A DNA stretch of 64,000 nt, taken from contig NC_053126.1 of NCBI RefSeq assembly GCF_010015445.1, positions 15,378,669 to 15,442,668 on the forward strand, in the 5' to 3' direction. This document shows positions 54,401 to 64,000 of the stretch, piece by piece. A program made the translations under genes and the position numbers. Source of the DNA: Perca fluviatilis (Eukaryota; Chordata; Actinopteri; Perciformes; Percidae). The notes under the pieces are model-generated. The model did no database searches. It saw only the letters and a program-made list of their open reading frames with translations, and was not told where the DNA came from. Every line of letters begins with the position of its first letter. Positions within the stretch are counted from its first letter, which is position 1.

Positions 54401-54512
54401 GATTCCCTTCGACCAGATGACCATCGAAGACCTGAACGACACTTTCCCAGAAACCAAGCTGGACAAAGAGAAACATCCTTACTGGCCACACAAACCCATT
54501 GCTGAACTGTAA
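50699..54512 (+). CDS. atp5pd: ATP synthase peripheral stalk subunit d, mitochondrial
   Basis: Five coding exons: 50699-50820, 51176-51272, 51497-51568, 51965-52027, 54381-54512. All have AG/GT sites and matching phases, giving 161 codons plus stop, exactly the human length. The start MAGRRVALKTIDWVAFAER and the end LNDTFPETKLDKEKHPYWPHKPIAEL (read in two halves) match the ATP5PD family; the middle AAIDWSYYRSAVVKAGMVDE and IPFDQMTIEDL are also diagnostic. The protein is part of the F1Fo-ATP synthase peripheral stalk on the matrix side, linking F1 to Fo. No cleavable presequence is expected. A polyadenylation signal ATTAAA is at 54582-54587. It is divergent from acsf2 copy B, with the L1 between them. 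Confidence 0.96.
50838..50911. repeat. (AT)n(AC)n compound microsatellite
   Basis: Seventeen or so AT units followed by AC units with a few GC interruptions. It starts only about 18 bp after the atp5pd exon 50699-50820 donor. Confidence 0.95.
51063..51090 (+). repeat. (AC)n microsatellite
   Basis: About 14 AC units in the same atp5pd intron. Confidence 0.9.
51349..51408 (+). repeat. (ATT)n microsatellite
   Basis: About 20 ATT units in an atp5pd intron, giving only a poly-Leu type frame. Confidence 0.95.
53750..53971. mobile_element. MITE with TTAACCCTTGTGTTG ends
   Basis: The terminal inverted repeats TTAACCCTTGTGTTGTC and (reversed) TTAACCCTTGTGTTGAC enclose 220 bp, with CCCGTCAA and TTGACCCG blocks inside. 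This is a common fish MITE structure. It lies in the last intron of atp5pd. Confidence 0.8.
54090..54285 (+). mobile_element. tRNA-derived SINE
   Basis: GGTATCTCACCTGGTAGAGC (A-box region) and CGGCCGCCGGTTCGACTCTGA's core GGTTCGACTC (B box) show a tRNA-like head. The body has CTGTCATTCCCCCCTCTCTC and TGTCTTCAGCTGTCC, and an AT-rich tail. It ends about 100 bp before the last atp5pd exon. Confidence 0.75.
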
Positions 54513-54599
54513 ACGTATCTACTCTGACCATATTCTATATATAATGTATCTTCCACTGAGGAAGACCTGTACAGTATGTGTATTAAATTCTTGTTTCAT

Positions 54600-57500
54600 C
54601 CATTCAGGAGTGTAGTAAATAACTGAAATGTTGTTTTTTTTCCACTGCAAGAACTATATTACTGGAGGAAAAAATTAAAATGAAGCATATTAGACTTAAG
54701 TGATTCCTAAAAATATAGTTAAACTTTCTTGCCTTATGAGATCAGTAAAATGAGTTAAAGGTTGTCAGTGTTCACAGGCCCAGTATAAACAACCTCATAG
54801 ACCCCTCACAGGCAAAAAATAGTTGTTTTATTACTAAATTTCTTCCCAGGCGTTATGAACTCAATTTGATCTGTTTGACTGTGTTTTCTTTCTAAATTTG
54901 GTATGAAATATCCTCCAACACTCACTAGAAATCTAACCCTTGTGGATACACTGATGAGTTTTAAAGTACACACTCGGCCAAATCACTCTCAGCAGAAAGC
55001 AGAGTAGGGTTTCCTTCCCTCGTGGGGTCACTGTTGTCTTTGCGAAAGCGACCTATAGTTGTCAGTTTTCTGCATCAGCAGGGCAGCAGCACTCATCTCT
55101 TTATATATTTACTCCTGTCTGCAGGTAGGCACGCCCTTACTGTGTTGGACCCACTATTACATTAGACAGAATCAAGGCATTCATCAGTGTGTGGCTGGCT
55201 TGTACAAATGATCATAGCTCCAGCCCTTTTATTATGCAGTGTCAGACTTGTTCAGGCTTTGTTATGACTACAGCATAAATCTACATTTCACTGCTGGAAA
55301 TATGAGCGTTCTCTCAGGGATTGGAGAGAGACTTTAAACATAAAGCCTACTTTCTGCGCTCTTATTACACTGTTATTATGGGTTTGGTTTGTGGTCTTAT
55401 ACTGTACATAACTCTGTCTTTCGATGCAGACATGATGGTGATAGGTGGAGGGATGTACTCTGGCCTCAACATTGTGATTGCCCCAGGATTCATCATATAG
55501 AGCAGTGGCAAGAGACTGTCTTCCTCCAGGGGGCAGCATCTGTCTCATTAAGAGAGATGTGTTAACCTATGGCCTTACCTTGTATTCACCTATTGAACTC
55601 ACTGCCATCAACCTATTTTTTATAATCAATTTATTTAAGCCAGGGTTTTTCTAAGCAGTTTGCATTTTGCTTTTTGTTTTCAAAGTGGAGAAAAGGTGAC
55701 ACATTCAGACACTAGACAGTATTAAAACTAAACCATGTGTTAGTAGGTCTTCACCCTTTTTCAAAATAGCAGCGCATATTAGTTATTACTCAGATGGATG
55801 AACTAAAGTAATATTACCCCTTAAAATGTTCTCTTTTTTCATACTTGCTATGAAAAAGTTAGGACAGATAAGTTTGTTAGGACAAATGCCAGAATTACAA
55901 AAGGGAAAATCACCTACCTTTATTTCCTAAATACTGAAGGAAAAGCAATGTAATGGAACTCAACAATTGATACTGTATATGCATGAAATTCATTGACAGT
56001 ATTTGAAAAAAAGAAAAAAGCTGTGGTTTGTTATGTTTTACTTATTTAAATCTTAAATAAATTGGCACACCAGTATTATTGCAATTCCACAACATTTGGC
56101 AACTTGCTAGAAACAGCTTTAAAAAAGTAAATGGTGATCAAAATCAAAGCAGCATTGACATTTAGATATCTTGGGTCAAGATCCAAAAGACACTTGATCT
56201 TACAGTTCCCGTAACTTACTACAGCATCTTTTATTAGAATCTCCTCACCTGCTTAATGCCCATTGAGTAAACATTTCTCCAAGCCCAAACTTAGATGACT
56301 CTGGTGACATCATCAGGGTTATTTCTTCAGGCATGGCAAATGTCCTCCAGAGCCACATGAGACATGATATAGTTGTCTCCACAGTCATAGCAGCAGAAGT
56401 GGAGACATATAAACATATTTAGGACTTTCTTTCAGCAGCCTCACATTTTCTAGATTGCAGGCCGTAACAAAATGTCTCTGTCAGCACACCGTGAGGCTCC
56501 GGTGCCCTCAATGCTCTCTCTTGATCTCTGATTTCCCCACTCAGACATGTTATACATTCCACAGTGGAGCAGTGATAATCCTCCCAAAATCTACACTTTA
56601 TGTCATACTAGCAAGCTCTTGTCTCTTCAGTCTGCAACTGGGTAAACTTGACATGACTGTGGTGCAACATGACCACACAACTCCACAACAGCTTTCTCAA
56701 GACGCTACTCGAGAGTTAAGATTAAAAACTCTGCAAGTGGAGCAAAGAATCGAAACAGGCTTTGAGTCAAAGGGGAAGAAATAAATATTCTTTAAGATTA
56801 AGGGATTTCTCACATTCCCGGTATCATTTATCAAAATCATGTTTTTATTGTCTTTCTGTCCTGTCGTTGCCAAATGTTCATTGAAGCTAAACAGCCAAAT
56901 TGTAATTTTACTTCTTTTTAAGTACTTTGCAGTTGTGGATCACATCCTCAATGCTAACCAATCAGGTTGACCTTTGACCTTTTGGAGTGCAGGCAGCTCC
57001 CTAGCAACATAACAGGGTTCTGAACTCTGATTAAGGGTCGCTGACTGTCACCTGTGCCCAGCTACTATGTGAAACAGCTATACATGCATGTGCACACAAC
57101 TGTGTGTGTGTGTTTGTGTGCGTGACCCCCTACAGCTCTACTTTCCCTGGGCTCAGCCATTCTTTTCCCAGCTGACCATTCAGCTGTTGCCAACACTTGT
57201 CCACTTGATAACTGTTGCCGCAACTCAGAACTCAGCACGCTGGTTTACTACCAGTAATGATTTTAATAAAATCCCTATGTGACATGTAGCCCATAATCTG
57301 TAATTGAACAGAATAATTTATTTGAAGGATTGTACAGAGAGAAATTAATGTGTCTTCAATCCAGTCAAGCATTTGCAAAAGTAAAAAATCAGTTTAATCC
57401 ATGTTTGACATTGGGGCGTGTGGTGCTGAGCTGTGCTATGTGTGAGTTGGTGTGTGACAGGCCCTAAATTCCTCTGATGCTATCCTGAATTAGGCAGCGC

Positions 57501-60500
57501 TGTTGCTGGGTTGGGTTTCCATTTAACATGTGCTCATAATGTTGAAAAAGCACGCTCAAACTATTTATCAGCTTTTAATGATCTTTTTTTTTGTTGGCAA
57601 AGTGATCTTTAAGGTTTCAAGACAGGAATTCACACCAATCTCTCATCATGCTGTTATGTCCTTGTAATTTATTTTAACCTTAATGCATTTAATATGAGAT
57701 AGTTCAACTATCTACCACTACCACATTCCTTCACTGGTGCAAAAGCATGGATTATGTTGTAGTCTGCATAATGCTCTACTGTGTGATTGTGGGTCCATTT
57801 TGCAAATCTAGGGAGTGTATAACCCATGTTCTATGCATGCCATATCTAACTGGCCTCATTGAAACTAACAGTGCAACATTATGTCATTTATAAATATTTA
57901 ATTTGAATCATGAGGGTTGCGGGCTCATGGCTTGAAATTGTTTTTATGCAGGTATTGGGCCTATCCACTTGATAATTATAACATTAATTATCTAAAAACT
58001 AAACAGCAGTACGATGCCATTATTGCCTTATTTGCAGAGTCCTCCTCCCTCAAGAATTGCTCCATCATTCTCTGTCCCAAAACCAAACAGCTCACATCCG
58101 CTCCTGTGTGAAAATCTAAGTGTTCACTTCCTACCTATCCATCACTCAAGCTATTATGCTCCTCATTTAGACATCCATCAAACGTCACATGTTCCATTAC
58201 ACAATCCATCATGCTCTGCACTTGTCCCGCCTTTGGCTGATGATGTTTGTCACCCTCCAATGCCCAAAGATGTGTGTTTCCTTTAGAGGCTGGAGGGCAC
58301 ACCCCCGCCTCCTCCAGATTCTAATGACTGGATTTAGGCAGGAACCATTTTTTTTCTCTTCTCATCCAAAGGCCACGACCCGGGCCAGAGGTCAGAAGGG
58401 GTCAGCCTGGTTGCCAAGGAGGAGTCCACCGACAGGGCAAAGCCACTGGTGCTCATTGGACTGTGCAAACAGCAGTTCTGCTGAGTCTGACAGGCCTGAG
58501 AGCAGAGGAGCCCTGGCAGATTGCATTATCATAATCAGACAAGAAGCAAGGGTTGATGAGTGAAAGGTTGTATAGAGCACGCAACAACACACTCATTCAA
58601 AGCCAAGATTAAGTCAAGAGAGCTCTAGTGACAGGACAAGCTTTTGTTATTGTGATCAGTGGAGCTTTCTGTGATGGTCCATCCACAATGCATTGTATCA
58701 CTTAGGGCTGGGTCATGCTAGAAAATAAGTTTGTACAATGTGTTGTCCAACCACATCGCAAAAGTGGCCACACTCCAAGGTGGGGTGAAGAGCTGGCTGT
58801 CAGATTACAGATTGTCAGTTTCCGAAAATTACAGAACAATGTTTACATTTTTTAATTTTTAAAGGCTTCGGGAGTCAAGTTAGTTATTCGGTTCATGCAA
58901 TCAGTAGCTTTCTTCTTATCGCTGGTCAGGCCCGGCATCTCCTCCACATTATGCGTTCTGCCCTCAGGGATACATCCTGGGCTCTTTGCAAGGTCACTCA
59001 GCTTTCATGATTAACACATGAAAGACAAAAATACTAAAACAGAAATACTAAAACAGCAGTTTAGATGCAAACAGTTTAACAAAGAAACTGAAGCAAAACT
59101 GTTCTAAGCATAATTTTCTAATACTATGGTGATAGTAAGAGAAACTAGAAACAACAAGGGAACAAACAGAATTGGGAGAATAAAATATACAGAACCTGAT
59201 CCTTCCAAAGAAACATGATTTTACTATCACAGTTCAAGGTCAAGGTTCAGTACCAAAATCCAAATGTATTTTTGTAGAAAGAAAAAGGAAAAGTTACATT
59301 GGGATCCTGACATCTTACAGCAAGCATCATCTCTTTGCAACAGACCGCCAAACACCATGACATGGTGACATCATGAGAAAGTTGTCCCCCTCCCGTTGAC
59401 AAGGCCGCCTGTTGCCATGGGGCTCCTGGAAATGGCACTGTGGATCCCAGTAAATGAAGGCTGGTGGGGGTGGGGACGTGAAGGCAAGTAAATAGAAGTG
59501 CCATTTGCAGTGTGTTTGCTTGATGTCCTCAGAGCCAAATTATGCTCAGTTATTGGGCTGCTGGGCATTGGGCGGCTCCCAGTAGCTCTGTGCAGCAGGA
59601 CCCCCCACTCTGGAGGACATTGGCGTGTTTGCTGAACGAACAGGGCACCCCGACGCGGCCTCTGGGAGCCATGTGAGCTGACAGCAGCCGTGCACTTTCA
59701 CTCATTAAGAAAAGAGGATGATGAGGGACAAAATGAAAAAGCAGACCGCAACAGCAAATCACCATTCACAAACAGAAATAATTAGTCATAACACAGACAT
59801 CAGCCAGGAAAAAGGAATTTACATGATAAAGCTTAGCAGTGTGGAGCTTTCTACACATATATGTTTAGTAGTTTTATCAACAGACTTTGGCTATAATTGC
59901 TATATGATGTATGATTTTGACTGGATGCAATCCTATGAGTCTCTGCCAAACTAAGCAACCCTGATCTCCAAACCATGTGATGAAGACAGTGCCTGGTCTA
60001 CTTCATGCACACTACCCATTTACTCAGTCGGAACACACAATTCCCAGATCCCCTTTGATACCTGATATTTAGACATGCAGGCGCATGCTGTGACCTCGCA
60101 ATCACTTTTTGCTAGAGACACCCAACACCAGAGTCCTTAATCCTGCCACAGCGCTTCAGTGGGAGAGGCGGGGCGAAGGAGGCGGTTGTGAGGCATTTCA
60201 TGACTGGGGAACTCATGACCCACTGGGGATTAATGAGCATTCTGTGAGGGGCCTTTATTGGCTTGTTGACCCTTGCTTTCTGATATGTTGATCTCTATCT
60301 GGCTCAAATTTGGAATGGCATGCATAGACTGAATGCATTTAATGTTCAATCAAAATATAAAAATGTTAAGAAAATAAGTTTGAGCTACTCAAATAAAAGA
60401 AATGCCTATTTTAGGCACAGCTATAGATTTTAAGCCACGCTAGCGACTTGGCTTTAAGGATGGCAATGTCACCTGTCAGTTAGTCTACCACTTTGGTCCA

Positions 60501-61090
60501 GACTAAAATATCTCAAAAGCTATATGATAGGTTGATCGCTTAATTTGGTACAGATATTTAAGGGCACTAGGAGATAACTGTTAATGACTTTGGTGCCCTG
60601 TCGTCAGGTCAATCATTGAATTTGCGCAATACTTTGGTTGATTATCAGATATCATTATCAGATGTTCCTTTCAAACCCAGCTCTATGACTCATGTGTGTA
60701 ACTGGACTTATTTAACTGGTGAAAAATAGATTAATCATAAATTATAATAAAATTTTAGGGGTCATTTTCCATAGTAGGCTAATGGGATTTGACAAACATT
60801 GCTGAAATATACAGTAGAGGGAACCCTGCAATCCTAAATTGAAGTGGGTTGTTGATAAATAAAACAAATTATATCATAAAAAAGAGAGTGATATTCAACA
60901 TGATTATTGGGATGAAAGCTTCAGTGTGAGGTGAAATGTGAGCATGTGAGGGCTGCATCACACAAGTGTCAGGGCAGCATTGTGTCAGATCGGAGGTGTT
61001 AGGACTGCAGCTGCAGAGTGAGTTGTGGCTCAGTGTGGGTGGCGGCTATCTCGCTGCTGGGGCGGTGTGTTTATGTGTGCTGGGGTTAGG
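54600..61090. other. Gene-poor interval right of atp5pd
   Basis: No recognisable coding exon, RNA gene or complete transposon. GC-richer islands without a convincing frame occur near 58300-58510, 59380-59480 and 59560-59700 and could be conserved regulatory sequence. The ORFs here are short and unlike known families. Confidence 0.4.
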
Positions 61091-61109
61091 GCCACGTGCA
61101 CAGTGCAGG

Positions 61110-61110
<1 letters not shown>

Positions 61111-61191
<81 letters not shown>
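61111..61191 (+). repeat. (CA)n microsatellite
   Basis: About 40 CA units. Confidence 0.95.
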
Positions 61192-61193
<2 letters not shown>

Positions 61194-61257
61194 TAAACCA
61201 CAGAGACTCTATTGATTCCAGCTAATCAAGGCAGTGGCGCAGGGGGAAGAAGCACGT

Positions 61258-61262
61258 GTGTG

Positions 61263-61331
<69 letters not shown>
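61258..61331 (+). repeat. (GT)n microsatellite, inverted relative to the preceding (CA)n
   Basis: About 35 GT units, 66 bp after the (CA)n tract. The two tracts are complementary and could pair as a hairpin. Confidence 0.95.
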
Positions 61332-61333
<2 letters not shown>

Positions 61334-61845
61334 GTCAACACATTCCCCACATTCCAGCACTTCCCAAAGAGGCATAAAATATAAGCCAAGACACTGAGCT
61401 TGCAGCCTTCTTCTCACTGCTGGGGACCTCCTGCTCTTTAACTCAACTGCCCTTCTCTCTGCGAAGTCACTGTGCACTTTGCTGTGGCTGTAGTTTTCAA
61501 CAGTATTTTTTTTTTCTCTCTCTCTCTCTTTTAATTCCACCCACGAGCTGACCATGCAATGACTTCTGGCTGAATCACACTGACAGGACAAAGACACCAC
61601 ATATTTATGTCTGGTTTAAACTGGTCCTTCTCAACTGGCATTACAATAAAATCGGACCTCACCCATAAAGTTGCAACCGATAACATGCGCATTTATAACA
61701 GATTAGTCAGATTAATTGGTTGAGCTACACCCAGTGACACTAGTTCCAAATCCTTTAGAAGCAAATGTGATAAAATGTTATTTCTAAACATCCTCCTAAA
61801 TTATACTTTATTTTTGATGTTTTTCTGGCCTGCTTATCATGCAAG

Positions 61846-62776
61846 TTAAAGTGATGGTTCGGAGTAATTTACCCTAGGGTCCTTTGCACCATGACCTCGA
61901 GCCAAACACCCCCCCAGAAGCTTTTTTCACCTGGGTCTAACACTGGGCGAGTTAGCGTAGAGTAGCTTTAGCCGCTGAGTAGCTTAGCGCGGGGGTAATG
62001 GACCCACGTTTGTATCTCTTAAATGACCCCACTAATAATGCCCGAAATGATACCAAAGGTCTACACTAGTATATATAGGTTATGCTCTCATAAAACGATG
62101 GATTGGAAAGTTTGTAAGTACACCAGAAGTTTATGAACACTTGCCTGCTCTCTTCTGCTCTCTGTTGCTGTTGCTGCTGCTGCGCTGCTACCTGCAGTTA
62201 GACGAGTGCTTAGGGCCGTCTATAAATTACTACACCGAAAAGAGATACAACAAAAATATGTATTAATTTAATGATTAAATAAGGTAATGTCTCCAAACTT
62301 ACCTCAATTATTACTTGTCTCCTGCTAGTTATATTACAGCACTTACTTTAAAAAATAAGTTAAATTAAAAAATATTTTTGTTGCATCTCTTTTCGGTGTT
62401 GTAATTTGTAGATGTCCCTAAGCACTCGTCTCACAGCAGCAACAACAACAGCAGAGAGCAGAAGCCAGCAGGCAAGTGTTATTTACATAAACTTCTGGTG
62501 TACTTACAAACTTTCCAATCCATCGTTTTATGAGAGCATAACCTATATATACTAGTGTAGACCTTTGGTATCATTTCGGGCATTATTAGTGCGGTCATTT
62601 AAGAGATACAAACGTGGGTCCATTAGCCCCGCGCTAAGCTATTCAGCGGCTAACGCTACTCTACGCTAACTCGCCCAATGTTAGACCCAGGTGAAAAAAG
62701 CTTCTGGGGGGGGTGTTTGACTCGAGGTCATGGTGCAAAGGACCCTAGGGTAAATTACTCCGAACCATCACTTTAA
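61846..62776. mobile_element. Near-perfect palindromic TTAA-flanked foldback transposon
   Basis: TTAA (61846-61849) then AGTGATGGTTCGGAGTAA is mirrored by TTACTCCGAACCATCACT then TTAA (62773-62776). The arms run about 430 bp on each side with few differences, down to GACGAGTGCTTAGGG and its reverse near 62404-62431, leaving only a short AT-rich loop around 62290-62350. TTAA duplication suggests the piggyBac or Kolobok superfamily. No transposase frame; a non-autonomous hairpin element. Confidence 0.85.
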
Positions 62777-62996
62777 ACCCAGAAAGTGCAGTATTAGTGA
62801 CAATAGCTAGAACGCATCAGACAACAGTGAAAACAGTTTTCTACAACTCAAGGACAAGTTGTCAAATTGTTCCCATTTGTGAAGCTGGAACAAATCTTTG
62901 CTTATATTTTTTGGACTATTAATCGGTTATCGTCTGTCGATTGACTAACCGTTTAATCAACTAATTGATTACTCCAGTAAAGATATATCCTTATGA

Positions 62997-63203
62997 GAGC
63001 CAGAAGATAAATGCTGCCCTTGTTGTGAGCAAAGATCTTATTTGCACTGGATCAGATGGAGCACAGCGCACACCATCAACACTCTGGACAGTGATGCAGA
63101 TATTGATTATGTTGCAGTGGAATCACCTGAAGACTTTGTGCAGCTGCTAGTGGCCACATGGTACAAGCAGAACAAGGCTGCCTGGATAGAGAGGAAGGTC
63201 TGA
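62997..63203 (+). other. Unassigned coding-like open stretch
   Basis: An open frame of 68 codons ends at TGA 63201-63203, bounded upstream by a TGA at 62994 and with no ATG in frame. The second half reads TLDSDADIDYVAVESPEDFV and QLLVATWYKQNKAAWIERKV, with the G-first codon pattern of coding DNA. A possible acceptor (TTTGCACTGGATCAG) ends at 63054. I recognise no family; it may be a terminal exon or chance. Confidence 0.3.
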
Positions 63204-64000
63204 CAACCAGGACAGCTGGACCTGCACAGAACCCACCAGCCAAGTAATGCCCACTGACCCTCCTCTTCCTCCTCCTCCTCCTCATCCAAGACTCAAAAGC
63301 CACAGCGAGAAGGTTCACAGTAAGGCATCGTTACCATAGAAACTCTGTTTGCATTTCCCAGCGAGCAATTCAGGGACCGCTGGCTTTCAGCTGGAATTCA
63401 GACATTCATTTCAATGCACAGTGCTGTCTGGAAAAGCAATTGTCTATGTGGGGCAACTTATTGAAAGACATTCTAGGTGTGTTTCCGTTTAAGTGAAAAG
63501 GCAGACAAAAAGAGCCTTGGCCATGAACTAGATGTCATCTTAACAGGCCTGGCTCACAGGTTGCATCTACTGGTGAAGCAGCACGGCTAAGAGCTCCAAT
63601 AACAGGATTTGTTCCCTGCGTTTGATTTGAGGTGATCAAAATATAAAGCCTTCCATTAAAGCAGGGAACCTGAGCAGGACTGTACATGCCAATCAAAATT
63701 TGGAGTGTGGTTGGAGAGTGCGGCTCTCTGATGCGTGCCCAGTCACAGGGTTGTATTCAGGTCTGTCTTCAGTCCTCTCTCTTTCTCTCTCGCTCTCTCT
63801 CGCTCTCTCATACCAGGCTGCTGCGCTGGAACAAAGAGGCCTTTCACACTGACCTTGACACACAGCCACCCCCATCACCACAGGAACCAAGGCAGAGGAA
63901 TCCACTCCCAACTCTCTGATATCAATCTCTCTGTACCCCTGGCAGACGGTCCCAGCTCAAGGCTAAGGTGAACCTTGGAGAGGAAGCTAATGCACATCAT
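63204..64000. other. Right end of window, no assigned gene
   Basis: Contains a CT-rich tract (63773-63809) followed by TACCAG. The next 100 bp could be an exon of a gene to the right, but its frames hit stops quickly. Nothing firm is visible. Confidence 0.35.

Noticed and set aside
58189..58563. 124-codon frame in a GC-rich patch
   Set aside because: No family resemblance, several frames are open at once, and no supporting splice pattern was found.
63686..63971. Frames across the CT-rich tract at the right end
   Set aside because: Openness comes from the CT repeat; after TACCAG each frame is short or ends soon and nothing is recognised.

Overview
The window is teleost fish nuclear DNA. It has intron-rich vertebrate genes with GT-AG junctions, long dinucleotide and tetranucleotide microsatellites, and dense DNA-transposon, SINE and L1 remains. 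All gene names come from recognising translated protein families; no search was run.

Layout. (1) 1-11.85 kb, + strand: the last seven exons of arhgap44 (RICH2-type Rho GTPase-activating protein). They encode its proline-rich tail and end in a PDZ ligand, followed by a long 3' UTR; the BAR and RhoGAP exons lie before the window. (2) 13.76-14.4 kb, - strand: rnf222, a tail-anchored RING protein. (3) 16.3-24.5 kb, + strand: complete ndel1 (LIS1/dynein regulator), 337 codons in eight coding exons. (4) 26.3-43.3 kb, - strand: two head-to-tail copies of acsf2 (mitochondrial acyl-CoA synthetase), 16 coding exons each. The left copy (A) is open throughout (605 codons). The right copy (B) has a one-base insertion in exon 4. 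(5) 44.96-50.14 kb: a full-length but decayed L1 retrotransposon with a 15-16 bp target-site duplication. (6) 50.2-54.6 kb, + strand: complete atp5pd (ATP synthase subunit d, 161 codons). (7) 54.6-64 kb: no recognisable gene, but microsatellites, a 0.9 kb near-perfect palindromic TTAA-flanked transposon and one unassigned coding-like stretch.

The arhgap44-rnf222-ndel1 block resembles human 17p12-p13.1, and acsf2 and atp5pd are on human 17q. No operon-like or defence-like system is present. The most interesting signals are the run of three frame-neutral exons in arhgap44 (one an 18-nt microexon), the acsf2 tandem duplication with a frameshift and patchwork identity, the mass of transposons in intron 1 of only one acsf2 copy, two large foldback elements, and an L1 that landed within about 100 bp of the atp5pd first exon.
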